Origin: Flavobacterium lotistagni | Lineage (GTDB): Bacteria > Bacteroidota > Bacteroidia > Flavobacteriales > Flavobacteriaceae | DNA: 64,000 bases | Direction of reading: 5' to 3' | NCBI RefSeq assembly: GCF_011392125.1 | Contig: NZ_JAAJBU010000014.1 | Coordinates: 16,134 to 80,133 of the forward strand | Shown: in pieces, positions 53,883 to 62,812 of the stretch | Layout: every line of letters begins with the position of its first letter | Numbering within the stretch: position 1 is the stretch's first letter | Program-made: the position numbers and the translations under genes | The notes under the pieces: generated by a model | The model's database searches: none | What the model saw: only the letters and a program-made list of their open reading frames with translations | Told to the model about the DNA's origin: nothing

Positions 53883-55064
53883 ATGAAGAAGATTTTAGCC
53901 CTTATAGCCATTGTATTTATCGGCTCATATACACAAGCGCAAACCAGAGTAATCACCACCGGAGTTCCTTTTCTTTTAGTAGCCGGTGATGCGCGAGCAG
54001 CAGGTATGGGAGACAATGGTGTTGCTACGGCGCCGGATGTTTTTTCCCAACAGTGGAACCCATCCAAATATGCTTTTTCAATTGACAAACAAGGTTTCTC
54101 GGTTGGCTATACTCCTTATTTAGTAGAATTGGTCAACGATATTTCGCTTTCTCAAGTTACTTACTTTAATAAATATAGCGATAGAGCTGCTTTTGCCGGA
54201 AGTATCCGTTACTTCAGTTTGGGTGAAATAGAACTTAGACAAAACATAGACGACACTCCTGTAGTGGTGAAACCTGCAGAATACGCCATTGATTTGTCGT
54301 ATGCATTGAAACTCAGCGATTATTTCTCGATGTCGGTTGGCGGACGATTTATCCGTTCAAACCTCAGAATCCCTACTGAAGGTTCAAGTTCAGCAGCGGC
54401 CAATTCGTTTGCATTTGATGTTTCGGGTTACCACCAATCAGAAGAAATGGCGTTCAACAGCTTCAACGGAAAATTGCGTTGGGGTTTCAATTTCCAGAAC
54501 TTAGGTCCAAAAATTAATTATGACAAAGCCGCCGGCGATGAAGGATCGAACTTCTTGCCTGCCAACATGAAACTCGGTGCCGGTTTTGATTTCATCCTTG
54601 ACGATTATAACAAAGTAGCCGTTGGGTTGGAAGTCAACAAACTTTTAGTTCCAACTCCGATTGACCCTGAAGATGTTAACGGCGATGGTGATTTTGATGA
54701 TCCGGAAGATTTAACCCAACGTGAAGCCAACGAAGAATATGACAAAATTGGATGGGTTTCAGGAATTTTCAAATCGTTCAATGATGCGCCAGACGGTATG
54801 AGTGAAGAGCTCAAAGAGTTTACTTATTCAGTCGGCGCGGAATACCTTTACCAAGATTCGTTTGCTTTCCGTTTAGGATATTTCAACGAAAGCCCGGATA
54901 AAGGGGCCAGAAGGTTCTTCTCTTTAGGAGCTGGCTTCAAATACAATGTAATTAAAGTGGATGTTTCTTATTTATTCTCGGCGTCGAAAGTGAAAAACCC
55001 ACTCGAAAATACGCTGCGTTTCTCACTCAGCTTTGCCTTCGGAGACAAATATGACGAATACTAG
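53883..55064 (+). CDS. porV: Type IX secretion outer-membrane protein PorV (LptO)
   Basis: A 393-residue FadL-like outer-membrane beta barrel that shuttles T9SS cargo from the translocon to PorU. The signal peptide is MKKILALIAIVFIGSYTQAQ. The conserved N-terminal mature part is GVPFLLVAGDARAAGMGDNG, followed by SQQWNPSKYAF. Alternating amphipathic strands end with LRFSLSFAFGDKYDEY. An acidic loop with DPEDVNGDGDFDDPEDL (Ca-binding-like) is near residue 262. It ends at a strong terminator. Confidence 0.95.
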   Translation: MKKILALIAIVFIGSYTQAQTRVITTGVPFLLVAGDARAAGMGDNGVATAPDVFSQQWNPSKYAFSIDKQGFSVGYTPYLVELVNDISLSQVTYFNKYSDRAAFAGSIRYFSLGEIELRQNIDDTPVVVKPAEYAIDLSYALKLSDYFSMSVGGRFIRSNLRIPTEGSSSAAANSFAFDVSGYHQSEEMAFNSFNGKLRWGFNFQNLGPKINYDKAAGDEGSNFLPANMKLGAGFDFILDDYNKVAVGLEVNKLLVPTPIDPEDVNGDGDFDDPEDLTQREANEEYDKIGWVSGIFKSFNDAPDGMSEELKEFTYSVGAEYLYQDSFAFRLGYFNESPDKGARRFFSLGAGFKYNVIKVDVSYLFSASKVKNPLENTLRFSLSFAFGDKYDEY

Positions 55065-55086
55065 ATTTAAGATAATTATTAATAAG

Positions 55087-55124
55087 AATCCAAATTTCAA
55101 CTTTCCGAAATTTGGATTTTTTTT
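55087..55124 (+). terminator. Terminator after porV
   Basis: Perfect 11-bp stem AATCCAAATTT / AAATTTGGATT (55087-55097 with 55108-55118) followed by eight T. Confidence 0.9.
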
Positions 55125-55136
55125 CCCTGATACTTT

Positions 55137-55619
55137 ATGAAAAACATTACTATCAACACCCAGCTTTCGGTTTACGATTCGCTAGATGAATTGCCGCAAG
55201 ACATTCAGGATTTGATGCAACAAGCCATTGCGATTCGCAAGAAAGCTTATGCTCCTTATTCTAAATTTCGGGTGGGTGCTGCTTTACTTCTCGACAACGG
55301 AAAAGTAGTTCTAGGCTCTAATCAGGAAAATGCGGCTTATCCTTCCGGGCTTTGTGCCGAACGGGTAGCTATTTTTCAGGCTGGCGCGATTTATCCCGAA
55401 GCCAAGATTGTAAAAATGGCTATTACTGCTGCCTCAGACACTAATCAAACCCAATCTCCAATACCGCCTTGCGGTTCTTGCAGGCAGTCGATTGCCGAGT
55501 ACGAATTCAAACAAGACCAAGGCATCGAGATTTATTTTATGGGTGAAGTCGGAGCGATTTACAAGTCTGATTCTCTCAAAAATTTACTGCCTTTTACCTT
55601 CGACAAAAACTTCTTGTAA
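55137..55619 (+). CDS. cdd: Cytidine deaminase
   Basis: A 160-residue homotetramer-type cytidine deaminase of pyrimidine salvage. The zinc site is C73-A-E75 (GLCAERVAIF, E75 the proton shuttle) with C112 and C115 (PPCGSCRQ). YAPYSKFRVGAALLLD and NQENAAYPSG bind the substrate. Length is normal. It lies between the porV terminator and pdhA. Confidence 0.95.
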   Translation: MKNITINTQLSVYDSLDELPQDIQDLMQQAIAIRKKAYAPYSKFRVGAALLLDNGKVVLGSNQENAAYPSGLCAERVAIFQAGAIYPEAKIVKMAITAASDTNQTQSPIPPCGSCRQSIAEYEFKQDQGIEIYFMGEVGAIYKSDSLKNLLPFTFDKNFL

Positions 55620-55668
55620 TGGCGGTAAAAATTACGCTTTTAAATTTCACTTCTTAAGTGGAAAGTTT

Positions 55669-55676
55669 TACTTTTG
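55669..55676 (+). promoter_or_regulatory. -7 promoter element of pdhA-pdhC
   Basis: TACTTTTG is a perfect TAnnTTTG match 81 bp before the pdhA ATG. Confidence 0.5.
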
Positions 55677-55757
55677 CCTTTCGCAAACTGATGTGAGGCT
55701 ACTTTTTGCGTTTTCAAAAAACAATTTATACATCAACAATCAAGTTAAAAAAACAAG

Positions 55758-56756
55758 ATGAAAGAAGTTACAAAAGACGTGTATTTGAAATGGTATGAAG
55801 ACATGCTATTTTGGAGAAAATTTGAAGACAAACTAGCCGCACTTTATATCCAACAGAAAGTTAGAGGGTTTCTTCACCTCTACAACGGTCAGGAAGCTGT
55901 TTTGGCCGGCGCACTTCACGCAATGGATTTGTCTAAAGACAAAATGATTACCGCCTACAGAAACCACGTTCAGCCAATAGGAATGGGCGTTGATCCTAAA
56001 GCGGTCATGGCCGAACTTCTCGGAAAAGTGACCGGAACTTCCAAAGGAATGGGCGGATCGATGCACATTTTCTCAAAAGAAAAAGGATTTTACGGAGGCC
56101 ATGGTATTGTAGGAGCACAAATTCCTGTGGGTGCCGGTATTGCTTTCGCTGATAAATACTTCGGTCGTGACGGCGTGACGCTAACTTATTTCGGTGATGG
56201 AGCTGCTCGTCAAGGTTCACTTCATGAAGCGTTTAATATGGCAATGCTTTGGAAACTTCCCGTAGTATTTATTGTTGAAAATAATGGTTATGCCATGGGA
56301 ACTTCCGTCGAAAGAACCGCTAACCACACCGATATCTGGAAATTGGGCTTGGGTTATGAGATGCCTTGTGGCCCAGTTGACGGAATGAACCCAGTAAAAG
56401 TAGCCGAAGCCATGCATGAAGCTATCGATCGTGCCAGACGTGGTGACGGGCCAACTTTCCTTGAAATGAAAACGTACCGATACAGAGGGCATTCGATGTC
56501 TGATGCCCAATTGTACCGCACCAAAGAAGAAGTAGATGAGTACAGAAAAATCGATCCGATAACCCAAGTGCTCGATGTCATCAAAGAACAGAAATACGCC
56601 ACGGATGCCGAAATCGAAACCATCGATGAACGCGTGAAAGACCTTGTGGAAGAGTGTGCAACATTTGCTGAGGAATCGGCTTTCCCTGAAATCCAGCAAC
56701 TCTACGACGTGGTTTACGAACAAGAAAACTATCCTTTTATTCCCCACAAACTCTAA
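55758..56756 (+). CDS. pdhA: Pyruvate dehydrogenase E1 component, alpha subunit
   Basis: A 332-residue thiamine-diphosphate subunit that decarboxylates pyruvate and loads the acetyl group onto E2. TPP site: FGDGAARQG (G146-D147-G148) through FIVENNGYAMGT. Phosphorylation-loop-like YRYRGHSMSDA and the substrate region YRNHVQPIGMGVDPK are present. It is 6 bp upstream of the E2 gene. The beta subunit (pdhB) is not adjacent, so E1 beta and E3 must be elsewhere. Confidence 0.95.
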   Translation: MKEVTKDVYLKWYEDMLFWRKFEDKLAALYIQQKVRGFLHLYNGQEAVLAGALHAMDLSKDKMITAYRNHVQPIGMGVDPKAVMAELLGKVTGTSKGMGGSMHIFSKEKGFYGGHGIVGAQIPVGAGIAFADKYFGRDGVTLTYFGDGAARQGSLHEAFNMAMLWKLPVVFIVENNGYAMGTSVERTANHTDIWKLGLGYEMPCGPVDGMNPVKVAEAMHEAIDRARRGDGPTFLEMKTYRYRGHSMSDAQLYRTKEEVDEYRKIDPITQVLDVIKEQKYATDAEIETIDERVKDLVEECATFAEESAFPEIQQLYDVVYEQENYPFIPHKL

Positions 56757-56762
56757 TCAATT

Positions 56763-58442
56763 ATGGCAAAAATTATCACGATGCCGCGCTTGAGCGATAC
56801 CATGACTGAAGGTGTAGTGGCCAAATGGCTTAAAAAAGTGGGCGACAAAATAAGTGAAGGCGACATATTGGCTGAAATCGAAACCGACAAAGCCACCATG
56901 GAATTCGAATCATTCAACTCCGGAACCTTATTGCATATTGGCATTCAAGAAGGCGAAACTGCTCCTGTGGATGCGCTTTTGGCCATTATTGGCAAAGAAG
57001 GTGAAGACATAACACCATTGTTGCACATAGGAAAATCGACCAATAAGGCAGAGGCTCCGAAAGAAGACAAAACTGAAACAGCGAGCGAAGAAAAGCAATC
57101 TGAACCAGTTACTGAAGATAAAAAATCTGAAGCTGCTCCTGCTGCCTCAATCTCGTTGCCAAAAGGCGTTGTGGTAGTAACCATGCCGAGACTCAGCGAC
57201 ACCATGACCGACGGAACAGTAGCGACATGGCTCAAAAAGGTCGGAGACACGGTAAAAGAAGGCGATATTTTAGCTGAAATCGAAACTGATAAAGCTACAA
57301 TGGAATTCGAATCTTTCCATGCCGGAACACTTTTGGCCATTGGCGTCAACGAAGGGCAAACTGCTCCGGTAGACAGCGTGCTAGCGATCATCGGCCCAGC
57401 AGGAACTGACGTGACCGGAATTGCGGAAAATTATAAAAAAGACGGATCGGCCCCAGTTGCCGAACCAACTAAAACAGAAAATAAATCAGAATCGGTTGCC
57501 GAAAAATCAGAAGAACCAGTTCAGGTAGTAACTGACGGCAGAAGAATTTTCATTTCCCCATTGGCTAAAAAAATTGCCGAAGAAAAAGGAATCAACATTG
57601 CCCAAGTTAAAGGTTCAGGAGAAAACGGCCGTATCGTAAAAAGCGATATAGAGAATTTCTCTCCTACTGTTACTAGTGCACCACAAGTTTCTTCGCCACA
57701 GCCTGCTTCAACTTCTGAGGCAGCCGCACCAGCAGTTAAGCCGTTTGTTCCTGCAGGAGAAACTTTCACTGAAGAAATCAAAAACTCGCAAATGCGCAAG
57801 GTCATTGCCAAGCGTTTATCCGAATCGATATTTACCGCGCCGCATTTCTACTTAACTATTGAAGTAGCGATGGACGAAGCGATGAAATCCAGAAATACCA
57901 TCAATAGCATTCCAGACACCAAAGTTTCGTTCAACGATATGGTGATTAAAGCCTGTGCGATGGCGCTGAAAAAACATCCGAAAGTGAATTCGCAATGGAA
58001 AGAAGATGCGATTATCATTAACCATCACGTGAATATTGGTGTTGCCGTTGCCGTTGAAGATGGTTTGGTGGTTCCGGTTTTAAGATTTGCCGACCAGATG
58101 AGCTTATCGCAAATTGGTAGCAATGTTAAAGATGTAGCTTCAAGAGCCAAATCGAAAAAACTGCAGCCTAACGAAATGGAAGGCAGTACGTTCACCGTTT
58201 CCAATTTGGGTATGTTTGGCATTACTGAATTCACTTCGATCATCAACCAACCGAACTCAGCGATTTTATCGGTTGGAGCAATTGTCGAAAAACCGGTAGT
58301 GAGAAACGGACAGATTGTAATCGGCAATACCATGAAGGTCACTTTAGCCTGTGATCACAGAACTGTAGACGGAGCAACCGGTGCACAATTCCTACAAACT
58401 TTGAGACAATATCTCGAAAATCCTGTGACTATGCTTGCATAA
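56763..58442 (+). CDS. pdhC: Pyruvate dehydrogenase E2, dihydrolipoamide acetyltransferase
   Basis: A 559-residue core protein of the pyruvate dehydrogenase complex. Domains in order: two lipoyl domains (about 2-77 and 137-211, lipoyl lysines K43 and K177 in ETDKATMEFES), a peptidyl-subunit-binding domain (about 260-297, ISPLAKKIAEEKGINIAQVK), and the catalytic acetyltransferase domain (about 330-559) with H532 and D536 in CDHRTVDGATG. Linkers are rich in E, K, A and P. The two lipoyl segments are also similar at DNA level. A strong terminator follows. Confidence 0.96.
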   Translation: MAKIITMPRLSDTMTEGVVAKWLKKVGDKISEGDILAEIETDKATMEFESFNSGTLLHIGIQEGETAPVDALLAIIGKEGEDITPLLHIGKSTNKAEAPKEDKTETASEEKQSEPVTEDKKSEAAPAASISLPKGVVVVTMPRLSDTMTDGTVATWLKKVGDTVKEGDILAEIETDKATMEFESFHAGTLLAIGVNEGQTAPVDSVLAIIGPAGTDVTGIAENYKKDGSAPVAEPTKTENKSESVAEKSEEPVQVVTDGRRIFISPLAKKIAEEKGINIAQVKGSGENGRIVKSDIENFSPTVTSAPQVSSPQPASTSEAAAPAVKPFVPAGETFTEEIKNSQMRKVIAKRLSESIFTAPHFYLTIEVAMDEAMKSRNTINSIPDTKVSFNDMVIKACAMALKKHPKVNSQWKEDAIIINHHVNIGVAVAVEDGLVVPVLRFADQMSLSQIGSNVKDVASRAKSKKLQPNEMEGSTFTVSNLGMFGITEFTSIINQPNSAILSVGAIVEKPVVRNGQIVIGNTMKVTLACDHRTVDGATGAQFLQTLRQYLENPVTMLA

Positions 58443-58465
58443 ATTGTAATCAAATCTTACTATAT

Positions 58466-58503
58466 AATCCCGCTTTGTTAAAAATACCAAGCGGGATTTT
58501 TTA
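58466..58503 (+). terminator. Terminator after pdhC
   Basis: Stem AATCCCGCTT / AAGCGGGATT (58466-58475 with 58489-58498) followed by TTTTTT. Confidence 0.9.
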
Positions 58504-58563
58504 TACAATCTTATGTGTAAAAAACTTTGCACCCTAGGTCTTTGCGAAACTAAAATAATGCCC

Positions 58564-58586
58564 CGCAAAGACGCAGAGACGCAAAG
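58564..58586 (+). repeat. CGCAAAG repeat unit
   Basis: CGCAAAGACGCAGAGACGCAA plus AG, made of overlapping GACGCAAAG-type units. A near match is inverted at 63560-63582. Confidence 0.6.
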
Positions 58587-58625
58587 AAATATGTACTGGA
58601 GCTAAAAGCATGATTCATTTTTATC

Positions 58626-58633
58626 TATTTTTG
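58626..58633 (+). promoter_or_regulatory. -7 promoter element of the M1 peptidase gene
   Basis: TATTTTTG matches TAnnTTTG, 20 bp before the ATG at 58654. Confidence 0.55.
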
Positions 58634-58653
58634 AAAACCTTAAAATTTCAAAA

Positions 58654-60507
58654 ATGAAAAACACGATATTCCTTGCATTTTTATTGATTGCCATCGCTTG
58701 CCAGAAGAAAGAAAGCGTTGCCTCTGAAAAGATAGCAAACATAAAAGACACACATACTTTTTCAAAACCTGACCAAGCCGTTGTCAAACATTTGGATCTT
58801 GATATCAAAGTAGATTTCGATACGCAAACCATTTCCGGAAAAGCGTCTTGGACCATTGACAACACCAGCAAAGGAAACGAGATCATCTTCGACGAAAACA
58901 CGCTTCAAATCAGTAAAGTTACTTTGGGCGAGAACGAAAAAGAAACCAAATTTAGTTTGGGCGAGGAAGTAGCCTTCCACGGAAAACCACTTAAAATTGC
59001 TATTGAACCTACCACGACCAAAGTCAATATTTACTATTCGACTACCAAAGAAGCTGTCGCTTTACAGTGGTTAACCCCAGCGCAAACTGCCGATAAAAAA
59101 TATCCATTCTTGTTCTCACAAGGCGAAAGTATTTGGTCGCGCACTTGGATTCCGTGTCAGGATTCTCCGGCCATTCGATTTACCTATAACGCGAAAGTCA
59201 CAGTTCCGAAAGATTTGATGGCGGTAATGAGTGCCGTGAATCCGCAACAAAAAAACAACAGCGGAATTTACACCTTCAAGCAAGACAAAGCGATTCCATC
59301 TTATTTGATGGCGATTGCTGTAGGCGATATTGGTTTTAAATCGATTGACAAACGCACCGGTGTTTATGCCGAAAAATCAGTGTTAGATAAAGCTGCTTGG
59401 GAATTTGGCGAACTCGGAAAAATGGTTGATGCCGCAGAAAAACTATTTGGCCCCTACCGTTGGGGACGTTACGATGTACTCGTTTTACCTCCAAGCTTTC
59501 CTTACGGTGACATGGAAAACCCGAACCTGACTTTCTTGACTCCTGGCGTTATCGCTGGCGATCGTTCTTTGACCAGTTTGCTCGCCCATGAACTCGGACA
59601 CAGTTGGAGCGGCAATCTGGTGACCAATGCTACTTGGGATGACGTCTGGCTCAACGAAGGTTTTACGACTTATGTAGAACACCGCATCGGAGAAGCCATT
59701 TTTGGTATTCAAGAAGCCAAAATGCAAGATGTTTTGAGCCGCAAATCGCTGTATGACAACCTAGAAGATTATGGGCCGAAAAATCCCGAAACGAAACTCA
59801 AAGTGAACGTAGATGGTAAGAATGCCGACGATTCACTCAGCGACATTCCTTACGAAAAAGGTTATGCATTTCTACAAACGGTTGAAAATGCTGTCGGGCG
59901 CGAAACCTTCGATAAATTCATTACCGAATACTTTAATGCGCATGCGTTTCAATCCATCACTACGGAAGATTTCTTGAAATATTTCAATGAAAAACTCATC
60001 AAAGGCGATAAAGTCCTAGCCGAAAAAATCAAAGCCGAAGAGTGGATTTACCAACCCGATGTTCCTTCGAATATCACTACGCCGGTGTCTGAAGATTTCA
60101 ACAAAATAGACGAGATTCAAAAAACTTGGAGAAAAACCGGCGTTCTTGGGCTCAGCGCCAAAATTAAATCGACCAACGAAAAACAGCATTTCATTGATTA
60201 TCTTCCGTCGGACATGACGCAAAAAGAAATGGCCGACATCGACAAAGAATTTAATTTCTCCCAAGGCGGGAATTTTGTCATCAAACGCCAGTGGTTTGTT
60301 CAGGCTATCAAACATCATTATAACCCGGCTTATCCTGCGATTGAGCAATTCATGATGGCCACCAGCCGGACAGGTTCGCTTCAAACGCTTTATAAAGAAA
60401 TGGTAAAAACCCCGGAAGGAAAAACCTGGGCAAAAAGTATTTTTGAAAAAGCAAAATCAGGTTATCACTTGACCACCGTTCAGGATTTGCAGAAGACTTT
60501 GAATTAA
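58654..60507 (+). CDS. M1 family metallopeptidase, lipoprotein
   Basis: A 617-residue periplasmic or surface lipoprotein (lipobox LIAIAC, C16). It is an M1 aminopeptidase of the leukotriene-A4-hydrolase/aminopeptidase B type. The zinc site is H312-E-L-G-H316 with E335 (WLNEGFTTY). The substrate-end loop is YGDMENPNLTF, in place of GAMEN. LSDIPYEKGYAFLQTVE and the C-terminal helical domain complete the family layout. It probably trims peptides from the medium. It has its own promoter, and repeat A copy 3 begins 6 bp after its stop. Confidence 0.92.
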   Translation: MKNTIFLAFLLIAIACQKKESVASEKIANIKDTHTFSKPDQAVVKHLDLDIKVDFDTQTISGKASWTIDNTSKGNEIIFDENTLQISKVTLGENEKETKFSLGEEVAFHGKPLKIAIEPTTTKVNIYYSTTKEAVALQWLTPAQTADKKYPFLFSQGESIWSRTWIPCQDSPAIRFTYNAKVTVPKDLMAVMSAVNPQQKNNSGIYTFKQDKAIPSYLMAIAVGDIGFKSIDKRTGVYAEKSVLDKAAWEFGELGKMVDAAEKLFGPYRWGRYDVLVLPPSFPYGDMENPNLTFLTPGVIAGDRSLTSLLAHELGHSWSGNLVTNATWDDVWLNEGFTTYVEHRIGEAIFGIQEAKMQDVLSRKSLYDNLEDYGPKNPETKLKVNVDGKNADDSLSDIPYEKGYAFLQTVENAVGRETFDKFITEYFNAHAFQSITTEDFLKYFNEKLIKGDKVLAEKIKAEEWIYQPDVPSNITTPVSEDFNKIDEIQKTWRKTGVLGLSAKIKSTNEKQHFIDYLPSDMTQKEMADIDKEFNFSQGGNFVIKRQWFVQAIKHHYNPAYPAIEQFMMATSRTGSLQTLYKEMVKTPEGKTWAKSIFEKAKSGYHLTTVQDLQKTLN

Positions 60508-60512
60508 TTTCT

Positions 60513-60640
60513 GGGCGTGCCGGCGCATTGAAATGTCCGTAAATGGAACTGCCTTGCGCGCGCCGTCGGGCTGTACGTTGTAGTCCTCGCCGCTCCGCTA
60601 TCGCTGCGCGGCTGTGGGCTGTCACTGCCATCCCTCACGC
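60513..60640 (-). repeat. Dispersed repeat family A, copy 3 (128 bp)
   Basis: Inverted relative to copies 1 and 2: it starts GGGCGTGCCGGCGC and ends CTGCCATCCCTCACGC. The GGGCGTGCC end is 6 bp after the M1 peptidase stop. The inner part shares GCCGTCGGGCTGT and TAGTCCTCGC with copy 4. Confidence 0.85.
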
Positions 60641-60773
60641 GAATCTTCTGCGCGCAATCGGATTTTGGCCAGGGAAAATTGTCCATCACATCGCGTAAAT
60701 CCTCCATTTTATCGCAACCGCAACCGCTGCATCTTTGCCTTGTCAATAAGACATCACTTAAAAACATTTAAAG

Positions 60774-61313
60774 ATGACACGTTTAAAAGCATTAAATCCG
60801 GCAGAAGCCACAGGAAAAACCAAAGAATTATTCAACGCCGTAGAAGGCAAATTAGGTTCAGTACCTAATATGATGCGTACCATGGGAAACGCACCGGCAG
60901 TACTCGAAGGCTATCTTAACTTGAGCGGCGCTTTAAGTCACGGCATCTTAGGTGCCAAAACAGGTGAACTGATTGCACTAACTGTAGCCCAAAATAACGC
61001 TTGCGATTACTGTTTGGCCGCTCATAGTTTTATCGGAGAAAAATTGGTAAAAATAGACGGAGAAAGCATCCATGCTGCACGATTAGGAAATGCTGAGGAC
61101 AACAAAACCAATGCAGTTCTGCAATTTGCCAAAACATTGGTTAACAAAGGCGGTTTGGTAAATGACCAAGATGTCAGCGCTGCAAAAAACGCAGGGCTTT
61201 CAGAAGCCGAAATCGCAGAAACTGTAGCTCATGTTGCGCTTAACATTCTCACGAATTACTTCAACAACACAGCCAATACCGAGATTGATTTTCCTCAAGC
61301 TACAGCACTATAA
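60774..61313 (+). CDS. Carboxymuconolactone decarboxylase-like (AhpD-type) protein
   Basis: A 179-residue helical protein of the CMD/AhpD family. The redox motif C77-D-Y-C80 with H84 (NNACDYCLAAHSF) matches alkylhydroperoxidase-like members, so peroxide or thiol redox activity is likely. NMMRTMGNAPAVLEGYLNLSGAL is the usual N-terminal segment. It heads a small set with a DUF1348 protein and an AraC regulator. A near-consensus -7 (CATCTTTG, 60730-60737) lies upstream. Confidence 0.88.
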   Translation: MTRLKALNPAEATGKTKELFNAVEGKLGSVPNMMRTMGNAPAVLEGYLNLSGALSHGILGAKTGELIALTVAQNNACDYCLAAHSFIGEKLVKIDGESIHAARLGNAEDNKTNAVLQFAKTLVNKGGLVNDQDVSAAKNAGLSEAEIAETVAHVALNILTNYFNNTANTEIDFPQATAL

Positions 61314-61323
61314 TTAAAAAAAC

Positions 61324-61364
61324 AAAGGTAGTTATGTCGGTTTTCATGACTACCTTTATATTTT
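61324..61364 (+). terminator. Terminator between CMD and DUF1348 genes
   Basis: Stem AAAGGTAGT / ACTACCTTT (61324-61332 with 61349-61357) followed by ATATTTTTA. It may be leaky, because the next gene starts 13 bp later without another clear promoter. Confidence 0.65.
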
Positions 61365-61376
61365 TACATATCAATT

Positions 61377-61790
61377 ATGGAAAATCAAAGACATCCATTG
61401 CCTCCTTTTACTTTAGAAACAGCAAAACAAAAAGTACAACTAGCCCAAGACGCTTGGAACACTAAAGATCCAGAAAAAGTGTCGCTTGCCTATACAATCG
61501 ATACCGAATGGCGCAACCGGACCGAATTTATCAAAGGCCGTGAAGCAGTGAAAGAATTCCTGACCCGAAAATGGGAGAAAGAACACCATTACAAACTCAA
61601 AAAGGAATTGTGGGGCTTTCGCGAGAACCGGATGGCAGTGCAATTCGAGTACGAATGGCAAGATGATTCCGGACAGTGGTTTCGCAGTTACGGCAACGAG
61701 CTTTGGGAATTTGACCCAAATGGCTATATGCAAAAACGACAGGCCAGCATCAACGATATGGAAATTGAAGAAAAAGACAGAATATTATGA
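61377..61790 (+). CDS. DUF1348 / nuclear transport factor 2-like protein
   Basis: A 137-residue SnoaL/NTF2-fold protein: [59 protein letters not shown] and [20 protein letters not shown] are the DUF1348 blocks. Function unknown; probably a small cone-shaped binding protein or isomerase. Its stop overlaps the AraC-type gene by ATGA, so they are co-translated. Confidence 0.88.
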   Translation: MENQRHPLPPFTLETAKQKVQLAQDAWNTKDPEKVSLAYTIDTEWRNRTEFIKGREAVKEFLTRKWEKEHHYKLKKELWGFRENRMAVQFEYEWQDDSGQWFRSYGNELWEFDPNGYMQKRQASINDMEIEEKDRIL

Positions 61791-62680
61791 ATCACCCCAA
61801 CGCTTTTACCATTACGAATCCACAAAACGGCAATTTGGCGTTTAAACTTTTTCATTTTTTCGACAACAATCATTATGACCATTTACAACGCAACAATTAC
61901 TACTCGTTGATTTGGGTTCAAAAAGGAAAAGGGAAAGTCAAAGCTGATTTTGCCGAACATGTTTTTGAAGAAAATTCGTTGTTGGCTTTTTCGCCCTATC
62001 AGCCTTTCATGATTTGTACCGGAGAAATCATTGAAGGTGTAGCTATTCACTTTCACCCTGATTTTTATTGTATCCATATGCACCAACAAGAAGTTTCATG
62101 CAACGGTGTTTTATTCAACAACATCTATCAGCCGCCTTTCACCATAATCAATAGCAGCGCCGAAGCTACCTTCAATATGGTCATCGAACAAATGAAAACC
62201 GAAATGCAAAACATCGGTTTGGCGCAATATGAATTGTTAATCTCGTATCTAAAAATATTTTTGATTACGGCTTCAAGACTTAAAAAAGAGCAACTATCAG
62301 AAACTACCGTTGATTTGACCAACGCTAAAGAACCCGCGATTCTACAAACTCTAAAGGATTCCATCGAGCTCAATTTCAAGACAAAGCATTCGCCGAGCCA
62401 TTATGCCGATATGCTGAACATTTCTGCCAAAGCACTTGCAAAACTTTCTAAGACGCATTTCAACAAAACCCTCACAGATCTGATTTCTGAGCGCATCATC
62501 ATCGAAGCCAAGCGCGAGTTATATCTAACGAACAAGGCCGTCAAGGAAATTGCATACGAATTAGGTTATGAAGATGAGCATTACTTCAGCCGGTTTTTCA
62601 AGGCCAACGCCGATATCTCACCGCAAGGCTATCGGGAAACTGTCGGATTTGCGAAAGCTACTGCCGCTACGGGAATTTAA
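61787..62680 (+). CDS. AraC family transcription regulator
   Basis: A 297-residue regulator. The N-terminal cupin-like sensing part (about 1-160) has [18 protein letters not shown] and [16 protein letters not shown]. The C-terminal double helix-turn-helix (about 200-295) reads [20 protein letters not shown] and [20 protein letters not shown], ending SPQGYRETV. The ATG overlaps the DUF1348 stop. It probably controls the CMD/DUF1348 genes or another set; the ligand is unknown. Confidence 0.92.
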   Translation: MNHPNAFTITNPQNGNLAFKLFHFFDNNHYDHLQRNNYYSLIWVQKGKGKVKADFAEHVFEENSLLAFSPYQPFMICTGEIIEGVAIHFHPDFYCIHMHQQEVSCNGVLFNNIYQPPFTIINSSAEATFNMVIEQMKTEMQNIGLAQYELLISYLKIFLITASRLKKEQLSETTVDLTNAKEPAILQTLKDSIELNFKTKHSPSHYADMLNISAKALAKLSKTHFNKTLTDLISERIIIEAKRELYLTNKAVKEIAYELGYEDEHYFSRFFKANADISPQGYRETVGFAKATAATGI

Positions 62681-62691
62681 AGTTTTTATTG

Positions 62692-62801
62692 GGGCGTGCC
62701 GGCGCGGTGAAAATCTAATTTTTCAAGAACATTGCGGGCGCCGTCGGGCTGTTCGCTATAGTCCTCGCTGCGCTGTGGGCTGCCGCTGCCATCCCTCACG
62801 C
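62692..62801 (-). repeat. Dispersed repeat family A, copy 4 (110 bp)
   Basis: Inverted orientation: GGGCGTGCCGGCGCGG at the start and CTGCCATCCCTCACGC at the end. It lies between the AraC stop (12 bp away) and the stop of the convergent FISUMP gene (12 bp away). Confidence 0.85.
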
Positions 62802-62812
62802 AAATAAACCGA

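Noticed and set aside
60504..60767. 88-codon minus-strand gene
   Set aside because: More than half of it is repeat A copy 3; only a short N-terminal stretch could be real and this is listed as a low-interest finding.
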